Of a stretch of DNA of 64,000 bases, positions 54,467-63,781 are shown in pieces. Origin of the DNA: Berkiella sp963829835 (GTDB taxonomy: Bacteria; Pseudomonadota; Gammaproteobacteria; Berkiellales; Berkiellaceae); the NCBI GenBank assembly GCA_963829835.1, contig CAWHKC010000004.1, forward strand, positions 372,001 through 436,000, written 5' to 3'. The notes under the pieces were generated by a model. It ran no database searches, was not told the origin of the DNA, and saw nothing but the letters and a program-made list of their open reading frames with translations. Each line of letters begins with the position of its first letter. Positions within the stretch are counted from its first letter, which is position 1. The translations under genes were made by a program, and so were the position numbers.

Positions 54467-55558
54467 CTAGCGCAAAGCTTCCATCATCACCGCTAAAAAC
54501 CGAGTCGCTTCGCCCCCAGTCACAGCGCGATGATCAAAACTTAATGACAAAGGCAAAACAGATCTGATTTCAGGTTTACCATTCACAGCCCGCACTTCTT
54601 CACGTAAGGCACCCACGCCCAAAATGGCTACCGTTGGAATAACAATGATAGGGTTTGCATAACGCCCGGCAAATTTACCAAAATTGGATAATACAATGGT
54701 TGCACCTTGCAAAGTTTGTGGTGACACGGTGCGTTTGTCTACTTCCACTTTTAAGCGCTCAATTTCTTTGCGAATTTCTTGCGCAGATTTTTCTTGCACA
54801 TCTTTAACCACTGGCACAAATAAACCATCATGGCTATCCATGGCTAATCCAATATTAATATTCGAGAGTATTCTTCTACCCATCGCCTGACCATCATACC
54901 AAGCATTTAAGGAGGGTTCTTTTTGGCATGCTTTGACAATAGCCAACATCACTCTTACCGTAAAATCTTTTTCTTTTACCCAAGAAGTGATGTCCACATC
55001 ATCTAAAATCGTCACCGGTACAACCTCAGCATGCGATTGCGCCATGGCCATCGCCATGGCGCGACGCACTCCTTTTAAAGGTTCAAGTGGCCCCGCTTGA
55101 GTCAGCGTCTCACTTGCTTTTTTAACATCATCTGCAGTGATGGTGCCATCATTGCCAGAAGGTGTGACCATATTCAAATCAACATTTAATTTTTTAGCTA
55201 AAGCGCGCACCGCTGGCAACACTTTAATGCCCGTTGCTCGCCCAGAAATCGAAGTGGCCTTCTCACTAATAATTTCATCCCCGACTTTAATTTCACCAGC
55301 CACAGTGCCCGAATCTTTCTTTTCTTCGCCTTCAACATCTACCAACGCAGAGCCTGTTGGAATAATATCGCCTTCCTTGCCATATAACTTCGTGACTTTT
55401 CCGGTGAAAGGGGACGGCACTTCAACAACGGCTTTAGCCGTTTCGATGGACACCAAAGGCTCATCGACTTTAACCATATCGCCGACTTTAACATGCCATT
55501 TGGTGATCTCACCGTCAGGCAAGCCTTCACCTAAATCAGGTAAGTGAAATGTTTTCAT
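54467..55558 (-). CDS. 2-oxoacid dehydrogenase E2 (dihydrolipoamide acyltransferase)
   Basis: A 363-residue E2. An N-terminal lipoyl domain (about 1-80) has the lipoylated lysine in VSIETAKAVVEVPSP; a linker and a peripheral-subunit binding domain follow (VLPAVRALAKKLNVDLNMVTPSGNDGTITADDV, about 112-145); the catalytic domain ends with SLSFDHRAVTGGEATRFLAVM containing the active-site His. One lipoyl domain is typical of branched-chain or Gram-positive-type complexes. The ATG overlaps the E1 beta stop (ATGA). Next to leucine and isoleucine degradation genes, a branched-chain 2-oxoacid dehydrogenase is likely, but pyruvate specificity cannot be excluded. No E3 gene is in the window. Confidence 0.88.
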   Translation of the reverse strand: MKTFHLPDLGEGLPDGEITKWHVKVGDMVKVDEPLVSIETAKAVVEVPSPFTGKVTKLYGKEGDIIPTGSALVDVEGEEKKDSGTVAGEIKVGDEIISEKATSISGRATGIKVLPAVRALAKKLNVDLNMVTPSGNDGTITADDVKKASETLTQAGPLEPLKGVRRAMAMAMAQSHAEVVPVTILDDVDITSWVKEKDFTVRVMLAIVKACQKEPSLNAWYDGQAMGRRILSNINIGLAMDSHDGLFVPVVKDVQEKSAQEIRKEIERLKVEVDKRTVSPQTLQGATIVLSNFGKFAGRYANPIIVIPTVAILGVGALREEVRAVNGKPEIRSVLPLSLSFDHRAVTGGEATRFLAVMMEALR

Positions 55559-56535
55559 GCGTACTCCATGACTTCTTTAACGGTATTCATAATTTTTTGT
55601 TCGCTGGGGATATACAATTTTTCTAATCGATACAATGGCATAACAGTGTCATAACCTGTCACGCGTTTAACAGGTGCCATCAAGGACGTTAACCCTCTTT
55701 CTGCTAATTGAGCACTAATTTCCGAACTCACAGAACAAGAAGGATTGGCTTCTTGAATGATGACGCAACGACCTGTTTTCTCTACTGATTGTAAAATAGT
55801 TTCCATATCCAGCGGCTTAATTGTTGCCACATCAATCACTTCGGCTTCAATGCCTTGCTCTGATAATTTATTGGCAACTTGCAAAGTTTCATGAACCATA
55901 GACCCCCAAGTGACTAAGGTAATATCTTTGCCTTCGCGCAAGGTAAAGCACACATCTAATGGCAACGCTTCACCATTATCTGGCACCTCTTCTTTAACCA
56001 TGCGATATATTCGTTTAGGCTCCATAAAGATAACCGGATCAGGATCACGAATCGCTGCCAACAACAATCCATAAGCACGACTGGGTGAGGAAGGTATCAC
56101 CACGCGCAAGCCAGGTATAGTTGAAAAAATAGCTTCCATACTATCTGAATGATGTTCTGGCGCTCTGATCCCACCGCCTGATGGTGTGCGAATGACCATC
56201 GGGCACGTTAATCTACCACGAGTTCTATTTCTCAAACGTGAACCATGGGACAGTATTTGATCTATCCCTGCACAAATAAAATCCATAAACTGAATTTCTG
56301 CCACAGGTTTCATGCCTTGGGCTGCCATACCCACTGCAAGACCAATAATCATATTCTCTGCAAGTGGGGTATCGCGCACTCTGTCCTTACCAAAACGCTT
56401 TTGCAAACCTTCGGTTGCTCTAAAAACGCCGCCATTAGCGCCAACATCCTGACCAAACACAAATACATCTTTATCATGTTCAAGTTCATAATTAAGCGCT
56501 TGAGTGATAGCTTCAATTAAGGTTATTGCACTCAT
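55555..56535 (-). CDS. 2-oxoacid dehydrogenase E1 beta subunit
   Basis: A 326-residue transketolase-like subunit, paired with E1 alpha to decarboxylate a 2-oxoacid with thiamine diphosphate. Characteristic parts are TLIEAITQALNYELEHDKDVFVFGQDVGANGGVFRATEGL, AENMIIGLAVGMAAQGMKPVAEIQFMDF, RTPSGGGIRAPEHHSDSMEAIFSTIPGLRVVIPSSP and the catalytic-site His/Glu region. It overlaps both neighbours by the ATGA four-base junction. The GGIRAPEHHSDS variant resembles the AcoB/BkdB-type subunits. Confidence 0.9.
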   Translation of the reverse strand: MSAITLIEAITQALNYELEHDKDVFVFGQDVGANGGVFRATEGLQKRFGKDRVRDTPLAENMIIGLAVGMAAQGMKPVAEIQFMDFICAGIDQILSHGSRLRNRTRGRLTCPMVIRTPSGGGIRAPEHHSDSMEAIFSTIPGLRVVIPSSPSRAYGLLLAAIRDPDPVIFMEPKRIYRMVKEEVPDNGEALPLDVCFTLREGKDITLVTWGSMVHETLQVANKLSEQGIEAEVIDVATIKPLDMETILQSVEKTGRCVIIQEANPSCSVSSEISAQLAERGLTSLMAPVKRVTGYDTVMPLYRLEKLYIPSEQKIMNTVKEVMEYA

Positions 56536-57611
56536 GACGCCCCTCCTTTTTTCAAAGCTTCTCTTTGGTCGACATAAATGGCTGGCAAGGTTTCATATAA
56601 ATAATCAAACATCGATTCTGGAGCAGGCATGGGAATATTTAGAAAACGCTCAACCGCATTAGCTACTTCATTGGTTAATTCTTCAATGAGGGCGGTTTCT
56701 TTTTCTTGATCCCAGAACTTAGCATTCACCATATACTGGCGCAAACGCAATATGGGATCTTTTTTCTCATTCTCTTTAAGTTCTTCATTACTGCGATATC
56801 GACTGGCATCATCTGCTGTGGTGTGATCGCCCATACGATAAGTAATCGCTTCAATGACAGTAGCACCCTCACCAGCGCGCGCTTTAACAAGTGCCTTTTC
56901 AACAGCATCTCTCACCGCAAAGACATCATTACCATCAATTTGCCAACAGTCTAATCCTGCTGCGATGCCTTTTTGCGCTAAAGTTTGTGCTTTGCTTTGT
57001 TGATTTCTTGGAACAGAAATGGCCCATTGGTTGTTGTTAATCATAAATACAACTGGTAACTCCCAAGCACCTGCCACATTCATGGATTCATAAAAATCAC
57101 CGCGCGATGTTCCACCATCACCAATAGCCGTCACAACTGCTCGGTTTTGCTTACGCAACTTGATAGCTGTTGCAACGCCAACGGCATGTAAAGTTTGGCT
57201 GGCAATGGGAACGCAAATGGGAAAATCTTGACGACAGTTTTCAAAATTACTGCCTCTTTCATCGCCTCCCCAATAAAGTAAAACTTCTTCCATCTTAACC
57301 CCACGCCAAAACTGAGCACCATATTCACGATAATAAGGACAAAGCACATCATCGGGCCTCATGCTTGAGCCTATGCCAACACTGATTGCTTCTTGTCCAA
57401 GGGTAGAAGGATAAGTTCCGAGTTTACCTGTGCGTTGTAAGGCAACGGCTTTTTTATCAAATAATCGAGTGAGCATCATCATGCGATACATCGCAATAAC
57501 CGCAGCTTTATCTTGTGTAAAGGCAGGAACAGGCTGTTCCACTTCCCCTTGTGGATTGAGATAGCGAAAGTAGGGAATATCAAAATGTGCAACGGTCGTT
57601 GTCTGGCTCAT
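56532..57611 (-). CDS. 2-oxoacid dehydrogenase E1 alpha subunit
   Basis: A 359-residue thiamine-diphosphate enzyme. The ThDP motif begins GDGGTSRGDFYESMNVAGAWELPVVFMINNNQWAIS; TYPSTLGQEAISVGIG and YREYGAQFWRG bind the cofactor or substrate, and the regulated loop is YRMGDHTTADDASRYR, the branched-chain/pyruvate pattern. A strong AGGAGG precedes the ATG at 57611. First gene of the E1a-E1b-E2 operon, with a promoter in the gap to the divergent acyl-CoA dehydrogenase. With the liv importer and isovaleryl-CoA dehydrogenase close by, BCKDH is the preferred reading. Confidence 0.9.
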   Translation of the reverse strand: MSQTTTVAHFDIPYFRYLNPQGEVEQPVPAFTQDKAAVIAMYRMMMLTRLFDKKAVALQRTGKLGTYPSTLGQEAISVGIGSSMRPDDVLCPYYREYGAQFWRGVKMEEVLLYWGGDERGSNFENCRQDFPICVPIASQTLHAVGVATAIKLRKQNRAVVTAIGDGGTSRGDFYESMNVAGAWELPVVFMINNNQWAISVPRNQQSKAQTLAQKGIAAGLDCWQIDGNDVFAVRDAVEKALVKARAGEGATVIEAITYRMGDHTTADDASRYRSNEELKENEKKDPILRLRQYMVNAKFWDQEKETALIEELTNEVANAVERFLNIPMPAPESMFDYLYETLPAIYVDQREALKKGGAS

Positions 57612-57775
57612 TTAGCCTCCTTTCTTATCCCTGCTCTTATACTTAGGCAAGGAGCTATGAATACTAGGCGGCATTCTATCAGCCTCCATAGCTGTGCGTA
57701 ACCACAAAGCAGATCAGTGAGCAAATTTCTGTTACTTTGAAGTGATGTAAGGCCTGATTGACACGGATGTTATTT

Positions 57776-58915
57776 ATGCTTCTAACAGAAGAAAATATCT
57801 TAATTCAAGAAAGCGTACGACAATTAGCGGATAAAGTAATCCGTCCCCATGCTGAGAAATGGGCTAAGGAAAAGCATTTCCCATCTGAGGCCTTACAAGC
57901 ATTAGGCAGTGCGGGTTTCCTTGGCATGCTCGTGCCTGAGCAATGGGGTGGCACCAATATTAGTCATGTTGCTTATGCCCTTGTTATCTCGGAGCTCGCC
58001 AAAGCGGATGGCGCTTTATCGACCATTGTGAGTGTGCATAACAGCGTCGCAAGTCTCCCCATTCTTAATTTCGGAACAAACGGACAAAAAAAGCAGTTTC
58101 TAATCCCAATGGCCAAAGGTGAAAAGCTAGGTGCTTTTTGTTTAACCGAACCTCAAGCAGGATCTGACGCTTCAAATTTACTCACTAAAGCAGAACGACA
58201 CGGTGATGAATATATTCTCAATGGAGTGAAACAATTTGTAACGTCAGGCCAACATGCCGATATTGCCATTGTGTTTGCCATGACAGATATAGCTCAAAAG
58301 CAACATGGTATGACGGCTTTTATGGTGCCAACAAATACTAAAGGTTATCACGTCGCAAAAATCGAAAATAAAATGGGGCAATATGCCTCTGAAATTGCTC
58401 AAGTGGTGTTTGACGATCTCCATATCCCCGTTGAATATCAATTAGGCACACTTGGCGAAGGCTATAAAATTGCTTTGAGTAATTTAGAAGGTGGTCGCTT
58501 AGGCGTTGCAGCGCAATCTATCGGGATGGCAGAAGAAGCCCTGCGTTTGAGTTTACAATATGCTAAAGAACGAAAAACCTTTGGTAAATTTTTATATGAG
58601 CATGAAGCGATTAGTTTTAAATTGGCCGATATGGCAACCGAATTAGAAGCAGCCAAACAATTACTATTTCATGCAGCCCTTTTACGGGATAATAATAAGC
58701 ATTGCCTTAAAGAAGCTTCCATGGCTAAGCTATTTGCCAGTGAAGTAGCCGAAAAAGTATGCCGCTATGCCATTCAAATTTACGGTGGTTATGGTTACTT
58801 GCAAGATTATCCTTTAGAACGCATTTATCGTGATGTGCGCGTCGCTAGTATCTATGAAGGTACTAGCGATATTCAAAGGATTATTATTGGGCGGGAGTTA
58901 ATGAAAGAACCATAA
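57776..58915 (+). CDS. Acyl-CoA dehydrogenase (short/branched-chain type)
   Basis: About 379 residues. FAD acyl-CoA dehydrogenase with CLTEPQAGSDASNL (flavin and substrate loop), QFVTSGQHADIAIVFA, the middle YAKERKTFGKFLYEHEAISFKLADMATELEAAKQLLFHAA and the catalytic Glu in ASIYEGTSDIQRIIIGREL. This catalytic position and the overall sequence are as in SCAD or 2-methyl-branched-chain dehydrogenases, fitting isoleucine or valine breakdown. The start is uncertain: ATG 57776, ATG 57767 or TTG 57758; I chose 57776 because the family begins close to LLTEENILIQ. It is divergent from the E1 operon. Confidence 0.88.
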   Translation: MLLTEENILIQESVRQLADKVIRPHAEKWAKEKHFPSEALQALGSAGFLGMLVPEQWGGTNISHVAYALVISELAKADGALSTIVSVHNSVASLPILNFGTNGQKKQFLIPMAKGEKLGAFCLTEPQAGSDASNLLTKAERHGDEYILNGVKQFVTSGQHADIAIVFAMTDIAQKQHGMTAFMVPTNTKGYHVAKIENKMGQYASEIAQVVFDDLHIPVEYQLGTLGEGYKIALSNLEGGRLGVAAQSIGMAEEALRLSLQYAKERKTFGKFLYEHEAISFKLADMATELEAAKQLLFHAALLRDNNKHCLKEASMAKLFASEVAEKVCRYAIQIYGGYGYLQDYPLERIYRDVRVASIYEGTSDIQRIIIGRELMKEP

Positions 58916-58933
58916 AACCCATGCCAATATTAA

Positions 58934-58964
58934 CCAGTATGTCGACTTTTTAACGACATACTGG
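58934..58964. promoter_or_regulatory. AbiEi operator, distal inverted repeat
   Basis: CCAGTATGTCG (58934-58944) and CGACATACTGG (58954-58964) flank a 9-base AT-rich spacer. The same palindrome with the same spacer length lies 52 bases downstream. Two inverted repeats upstream of abiEi are known to be bound by AbiEi antitoxins of other bacteria. Confidence 0.75.
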
Positions 58965-58973
58965 CTGAACCAC

Positions 58974-59002
58974 TTGAGAAATCAACCAGTATGTCGTATA
59001 CT
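58974..59002 (+). promoter_or_regulatory. Promoter of the abiE pair
   Basis: A -35 TTGAGA (58974-58979) and a -10 TATACT (58997-59002) are spaced by 17 bases. The -10 box is exactly the spacer of the proximal operator, so a bound antitoxin would block RNA polymerase. Confidence 0.65.
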
Positions 59003-59020
59003 TAACGACATACTGGTTGA
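58982..59020. promoter_or_regulatory. AbiEi operator, proximal inverted repeat
   Basis: TCAACCAGTATGTCG (58982-58996) and CGACATACTGGTTGA (59006-59020) are perfect 15-base arms around TATACTTAA. It surrounds the -10 box of the abiE promoter. Confidence 0.8.
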
Positions 59021-59031
59021 TTTTTAGATTT

Positions 59032-59685
59032 ATGAAAAAAGCAGCTCCCATTTCCATCATTCGTGAAAAGGCCTTAAACGAGGAAATTGATTACAACTTG
59101 TTAAGTGCCTGTCTTTCGAATTATGCCGCTCCTAGAGACGTGGTTACACGTCTTTTGGACAAAGGCGCGCTGATTCGTGTTAAAAAAGGGCTTTATGTGT
59201 TTGGGGAGCGTTATCGCCGACGTGTAATTAGTTTAGAAGTGCTTGCTAATCTTATCTATGGCCCTTCATATATATCACGTGAGTATGCTCTTTCGTATTA
59301 TGGTTTAATTCCTGAAGCTGTCTATGAAATAACAAGCATGACAACCAAAAGAAATAAAAACTATCAAACTCCTTTAGGGCGCTTTAGTTATCGTCACTTA
59401 ATTGTTGATAAGTTTCCAGTGGGTGTTACATTAGTAAAGTTAACTGAGCATCTACATGCCCTCATGGCAACCCCAGAAAAAGCGCTTGCAGACTATCTCT
59501 TTGTGAGAAAAGAAAAAACAGCAGATCTCAATGAACTTAAAAGCATTTTATTGGATGATTATCGTATAGATGAAGACAGCTTATCTGGATTAAACACAAG
59601 CCTTTTAGAAAAAATTGCTAAGGTCTATAATAATTCAACCATTGAATTATTAGCTCAAGTCGTAAAAGAGTTTAAAGATGCATGA
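59032..59685 (+). CDS. abiEi: AbiEi-type antitoxin/transcriptional regulator
   Basis: About 217 residues of the COG5340 type. The N-terminal winged helix (about 10-70: SACLSNYAAPRDVVTRLLDKGALIRVKKGLYVFGERYRRR) binds DNA, and the C-terminal domain includes YGPSYISREYALSYYGLIPEAVYEITSMTTKRN and ATPEKALADYLFV. Known AbiEi proteins bind inverted repeats in their own promoter and neutralise the toxin without direct complex (type IV). The ATG 59032 is preferred over the TTG at 59017, which lies inside the operator. The 3' end overlaps abiEii by 8 bases. Confidence 0.88.
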   Translation: MKKAAPISIIREKALNEEIDYNLLSACLSNYAAPRDVVTRLLDKGALIRVKKGLYVFGERYRRRVISLEVLANLIYGPSYISREYALSYYGLIPEAVYEITSMTTKRNKNYQTPLGRFSYRHLIVDKFPVGVTLVKLTEHLHALMATPEKALADYLFVRKEKTADLNELKSILLDDYRIDEDSLSGLNTSLLEKIAKVYNNSTIELLAQVVKEFKDA

Positions 59686-60556
59686 AAGTATAGAAATAAT
59701 GCTAGGACGTTATCGTCCTAAAACCGCTGCCGATAGTATCAGAGCACTTAGAGAGATCATCCAAGAAATCGCTTTAGTTGGATTGTGGCGCTCAAAGTTT
59801 TTCGAAAAAAGCGCATTTTATGGTGGTACGGCACTAAGGATCCTATATGGATTAGACAGGTTCTCTGAAGATTTAGATTTTTCATTACTAGAGCCTTCTG
59901 ATAATTTTTCATTAAATACTTATAATGAGGCTATCAAAGAAGAGCTTAATTCCTTTGGTTTTGACGTATCAGTTAGTAGCAAAGAGAAAAATATCCAAAG
60001 CCAAATCGAATCTGCATTTATAAAAGCCAATACACGGCAGGAACTCATTAACATTGGGTTATCAAACTTTGTGAAAAGTGGTATTGCAAAGGATACCAAT
60101 ATAAAAATTAAACTAGAAGTTGACACCAACCCCCCTAATCACTTTAGAACCGAAACTAAAACATTAAATGAGCCTTTACCAGTTTCTATTAAAGCCTATG
60201 TGCCATCAGATCTCTTTGCGGGCAAGATGCATGCCCTGATTTGCAGATTATGGAAAACACGAATTAAAGGGAGGGATTGGTATGATTTTGTCTGGTTTGT
60301 CAGGAAGAAAATTCCGCTAAATTTAGATCATCTAGAAAAACGCATGTGGCAAAGTGGACACTTAAATGAACAGCAAAAATTGACTGAGAAATTGTTTTTT
60401 GAACTACTTGGAAATAAAATTGATGCGCTTGATATAGATAATGCCCTCATGGACATCCGCCCCTATATTACCGATATAAACATTCTTGATGATTGGTCAA
60501 AAAACTATTTTAAACAATTTATGTCTCAAATTATTTTTGAAGAAGTAAACCACTAA
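59678..60556 (+). CDS. abiEii: AbiEii-type nucleotidyltransferase toxin
   Basis: A 292-residue nucleotidyltransferase of the DNA polymerase beta superfamily. The motif I block is FYGGTALRILYGLDRFSEDLDFSLL with GG and the DxD metal ligands (about 48-72), motif II is KIKLEVDTNPP, then SDLFAGKMHALICR with the conserved lysine, and KGRDWYDFVWFV (motif IV). These match AbiEii, a toxin that stops growth during phage infection and transfers nucleotides to RNA substrates in related proteins. The pair sits between amino-acid catabolism genes and was probably inserted there. It converges with the SDR gene, overlapping by 4 bases. Confidence 0.92.
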   Translation: MHESIEIMLGRYRPKTAADSIRALREIIQEIALVGLWRSKFFEKSAFYGGTALRILYGLDRFSEDLDFSLLEPSDNFSLNTYNEAIKEELNSFGFDVSVSSKEKNIQSQIESAFIKANTRQELINIGLSNFVKSGIAKDTNIKIKLEVDTNPPNHFRTETKTLNEPLPVSIKAYVPSDLFAGKMHALICRLWKTRIKGRDWYDFVWFVRKKIPLNLDHLEKRMWQSGHLNEQQKLTEKLFFELLGNKIDALDIDNALMDIRPYITDINILDDWSKNYFKQFMSQIIFEEVNH

Positions 60557-61317
60557 CTAGATTGCATCCGCATACCACCATCCATTCTAATGACTTCTGC
60601 ATTCAACATTTGGTTGGTGATAATATGCCCAACCAAAGCAGCAAATTCTTCCGGCTGTGCAAAACGTTTGGGGAAAAGTGATTGCGCTTCAAGAGATGCT
60701 TTCACATCAGAAGGCATACCTTTTAACAGCGGCGTATCGACCAACCCTGGCGCAATAGTCATCACGCGGATACCAAATTTGGCCAACTCTCTGGCGGCAG
60801 GCAACATCATCCCAATAATACCGGCCTTTGAAGCGCTATAAGCGGTTTGACCAATTTGTCCCTCATAAGCTGCAATAGAAGCGGTATTGATAATAACGCC
60901 ACATTCTCCATGGTCATCAAATTTAGCTTTCATCATCTGCGCTGCGGCTAATCGCATCACATTAAACGTCCCAATTAAATTAACGTTGATCACTTCTTCA
61001 AACCACGACAGTGCAACAGGGCCTTCTTTACCCACCATCCGCTGGGCTGGTGCAATACCTGCGCAATTCACTGCAACTGAAATGGGGCGCACATGAAATC
61101 GAGTAATCCGTTCAAAAGCTATTTCTAAATTTTCACTTTTAGTGATATCACATTGAATCGCTAAACCATGTGTGGCCTCTGCCACCCGCACTGCAGCATT
61201 TTCAGATTTATCGATAACTACAACTTTAGCACCTTGTTCAGCTAGATACCTACATACCGCTTCACCCATGCCTGATCCGCCACCTGCTACCAATGCAATA
61301 CAATCTTTAATTTTCAT
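60553..61317 (-). CDS. Short-chain 3-hydroxyacyl-CoA dehydrogenase (HSD10-like)
   Basis: A 254-residue SDR. NAD-binding motif GGGSGMGEAVCRYL, NCAGIAPAQRM, the catalytic Ser in IINTASIAAYEGQIGQTAYSASKAG with YSASK, and IAPGLVDTPLL. This wording is that of type II 3-hydroxyacyl-CoA dehydrogenase, whose human form HSD17B10 oxidises 2-methyl-3-hydroxybutyryl-CoA in isoleucine breakdown. The acyl-CoA dehydrogenase and thiolase genes beside it fit this role. It converges with abiEii. Confidence 0.87.
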   Translation of the reverse strand: MKIKDCIALVAGGGSGMGEAVCRYLAEQGAKVVVIDKSENAAVRVAEATHGLAIQCDITKSENLEIAFERITRFHVRPISVAVNCAGIAPAQRMVGKEGPVALSWFEEVINVNLIGTFNVMRLAAAQMMKAKFDDHGECGVIINTASIAAYEGQIGQTAYSASKAGIIGMMLPAARELAKFGIRVMTIAPGLVDTPLLKGMPSDVKASLEAQSLFPKRFAQPEEFAALVGHIITNQMLNAEVIRMDGGMRMQSS

Positions 61318-61422
61318 TTCAGTCCCTTACTAAGATCTGTATACTCAAAGCGCATTATTTTTAGTAGTATGATTGTTAATTATTGTCTGTGTATACTTTT
61401 TCCACCTGCAGGAAACAACATA

Positions 61423-62574
61423 ATGTTCCCATTGATCAACGAAACCGCTTCTATGATCCGTGACACCGTCAATCAATTTGCCCAAAAAGAAATCGCACCC
61501 ATTGCTCATCAAATCGACGAATCAAATCTTTTCCCTGCTCACCTGTGGCAAAAAATGGGCACGGTGGGATTGTTGGGGATAACCGTTGACGAACAATATG
61601 GCGGATCCCAATTAGGCTATCTTGAGCATGTGATCACGATGGAAGAAATCAGTCGAGCATCTGGCTCCGTTGGACTAAGTTATGGTGCACATTCAAATCT
61701 TTGCGTCAATCAAATTCATCGTAATGGCACTCCAACTCAAAAACAAAAGTACCTGCCTAAATTAATTACAGGTGAACATGTCGGTGCATTGGCTATGAGT
61801 GAAACTGGCAGCGGATCAGATGTGATGAGCTTATCTTTAAGTGCCACCGAAAAAGGCGATAAATTTATTTTAAATGGCACCAAAATGTGGATTACCAATG
61901 GTCCAGATGCCAACATCGTTGTGGTGTATGCGCGCACAGATAAAGGTAAAGGTTCAAAAGGAATAACCGCCTTTATTGTTGAAAAAGCATTCCCAGGATT
62001 TTCAACAGCACAAAAGCTCGATAAATTGGGCATGCGAGGCTCTAATACTTGCGAACTTGTTTTTGAAAACTGTGAAGTACCTGCGGAAAATATATTAGGC
62101 AAACTCAATGATGGCGCTGCTGTTTTAATGAGTGGCTTAAATTATGAAAGACTCATTCTGGCTGCAGGTCCTTTAGGTATTATGCAATCGTGTCTAGATG
62201 TTGTGGTGCCTTATGTACATGAAAGAAAACAGTTTGGCAAAGCGATAGGTGAATTCCAATTCATACAAGGTAAAATGGCCGATATGTATGCAAGCTTAAG
62301 TGCTAGCCGTGCTTATCTTTATTCTCTTGCACAGGCTGCTGATGCCAGTGGCTCACTTAGCAACAAAGATGCGGCTGCCGTGATTTTATATACCTCAGAA
62401 CAGGCTACCCAAATGGCTTTACAAGCCATTCAATGTTTAGGCGGCAATGGTTATATCAATGAATATCCTACCGGGCGTTTTTTACGTGACGCTAAATTAT
62501 ATGAAATTGGCGCTGGTACTTCTGAAATTCGCCGCATGGTGGTTGGTAGAGAAATATTCGAAGAAACACAGTAA
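61423..62574 (+). CDS. ivd: Isovaleryl-CoA dehydrogenase
   Basis: About 383 residues. Besides general acyl-CoA dehydrogenase motifs (AMSETGSGSDVMSLSLSA, KMWITNGPDANIVVVYART, IGEFQFIQGKMADMY, GGNGYINEYPTGRFLRDAKLYEIGAGTSEIRR) it has the catalytic glutamate in GLNYERLILAAGPLGIMQ, the position typical of isovaleryl-CoA dehydrogenase, while the usual C-terminal YEGTS glutamate region is EIGAGTSEIRR. It oxidises isovaleryl-CoA in leucine breakdown. ATG 61423 with AGGA upstream is preferred to the frame's earlier start at 61369. Confidence 0.92.
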   Translation: MFPLINETASMIRDTVNQFAQKEIAPIAHQIDESNLFPAHLWQKMGTVGLLGITVDEQYGGSQLGYLEHVITMEEISRASGSVGLSYGAHSNLCVNQIHRNGTPTQKQKYLPKLITGEHVGALAMSETGSGSDVMSLSLSATEKGDKFILNGTKMWITNGPDANIVVVYARTDKGKGSKGITAFIVEKAFPGFSTAQKLDKLGMRGSNTCELVFENCEVPAENILGKLNDGAAVLMSGLNYERLILAAGPLGIMQSCLDVVVPYVHERKQFGKAIGEFQFIQGKMADMYASLSASRAYLYSLAQAADASGSLSNKDAAAVILYTSEQATQMALQAIQCLGGNGYINEYPTGRFLRDAKLYEIGAGTSEIRRMVVGREIFEETQ

Positions 62575-62583
62575 GGAAATCTC

Positions 62584-63777
62584 GTGAGCGCGACTAAAGA
62601 CAAGGTTGTTATTGTTGCTACCAAAAGAACCCCGATTGGACAATTGCAAGGTTGTTTTGCCAATCTTTCCAGCCCTGAATTGGCGAGTCACGCCATCAAA
62701 GCAACCCTCGATAGCATTTCATTTGCTAAAGAAGAAGTGAATGAAGTGATCATGGGTTGCGTTTTGAGTGCTGGCATTGGTCAAGCACCAGCAAGACAAG
62801 CTTCTATCGGCGCAGGCATACCAAATACTGTGGGTTGCACTACGGTGAATAAAATGTGTGGCTCAGGTATGAAAGCCATGATGATTAGCGCAGATACCTT
62901 ATTAGCTGGCGGTCAACAAGTTATTGTAGCCGGTGGTATGGAAAGCATGACCAATGCACCCTATTTGTTAACCAAAGCACGCCAAGGTTATCGGATGGGA
63001 CATGGCACGCTGTATGATCATATGTTTCTTGATGGCCTGGAAGATGCATATGATAAAGGTAAGTTAATGGGTGTTTTTGCTGAGAACTGCGCGAGCAAAT
63101 TTGGCTTTTCAAGGCAGATGCAAGATGATTTTGCACTTGCCTCCTTAAAGCGTTCACAAAATGCTATTGCAAATAAAAGCTTTGCCGCTGAAATAGCACC
63201 GGTCACCATCAAAACTAAAACCGATCAATTAACCATTATGGATGATGAACTTCCAGGCAAGGCACAACCAGAAAAAATCCCCAAATTAAAACCGGCCTTT
63301 AAAGATAATGGCACTGTCACCGCGGCTAATTCAAGTGCGATATCAGATGGCGCTGCCGCGCATTTATTAATGCTTGAAAGCGAAGCCAAAAAAAGAAACT
63401 TAACGCCTTTGGCAAGCATTCTTTGTTATGCCACTCATGCGCAAGAACCAAGTTGGTTTACCACAGCTCCCATTACGGCTATACAAAAAGTATTAGACAA
63501 AATGCAATGGAAAGTCAGTGATGTAGACTTGTTTGAAGTTAATGAAGCATTTGCAGTAGTTTCTTTGGTTGCAATGAAAGAGCTTGATATAGCGCATGAC
63601 AAAATAAATGTGAACGGGGGTGCCTGTGCTCTTGGTCATCCCATTGGGGCATCAGGTGCCAGAATTGTCACAACCTTAATTTACGCTTTAAAACAGAGAA
63701 ATCTAAAACGAGGGATAGCTGCCCTTTGCATCGGCGGCGGCGAAGCAACAGCGATGGCTATTGAAATTATTGGATGA
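62584..63777 (+). CDS. Acetyl-CoA C-acetyltransferase (thiolase)
   Basis: A 397-residue thiolase. The acyl-accepting Cys is in TTVNKMCGSGMKAMM (about 89), the basic residues in NVNGGACALGHPIGASGARI (His) and ALCIGGGEATAMAIE (Cys). The GTG start at 62584 follows AAGGAA, 10 bases after ivd. In this place it probably cleaves 2-methylacetoacetyl-CoA or acetoacetyl-CoA produced by isoleucine and leucine breakdown. MccB starts 4 bases after its stop, so ivd, thiolase and mcc genes form one operon. Confidence 0.92.
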   Translation: MSATKDKVVIVATKRTPIGQLQGCFANLSSPELASHAIKATLDSISFAKEEVNEVIMGCVLSAGIGQAPARQASIGAGIPNTVGCTTVNKMCGSGMKAMMISADTLLAGGQQVIVAGGMESMTNAPYLLTKARQGYRMGHGTLYDHMFLDGLEDAYDKGKLMGVFAENCASKFGFSRQMQDDFALASLKRSQNAIANKSFAAEIAPVTIKTKTDQLTIMDDELPGKAQPEKIPKLKPAFKDNGTVTAANSSAISDGAAAHLLMLESEAKKRNLTPLASILCYATHAQEPSWFTTAPITAIQKVLDKMQWKVSDVDLFEVNEAFAVVSLVAMKELDIAHDKINVNGGACALGHPIGASGARIVTTLIYALKQRNLKRGIAALCIGGGEATAMAIEIIG

Positions 63778-63781
63778 TGCT

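Noticed and set aside
58934..59020. Possible start of a CRISPR array (two repeats)
   Set aside because: Only two copies, each palindromic with a 9-base core, located at the abiE promoter; no further repeats or cas genes. They fit operators.
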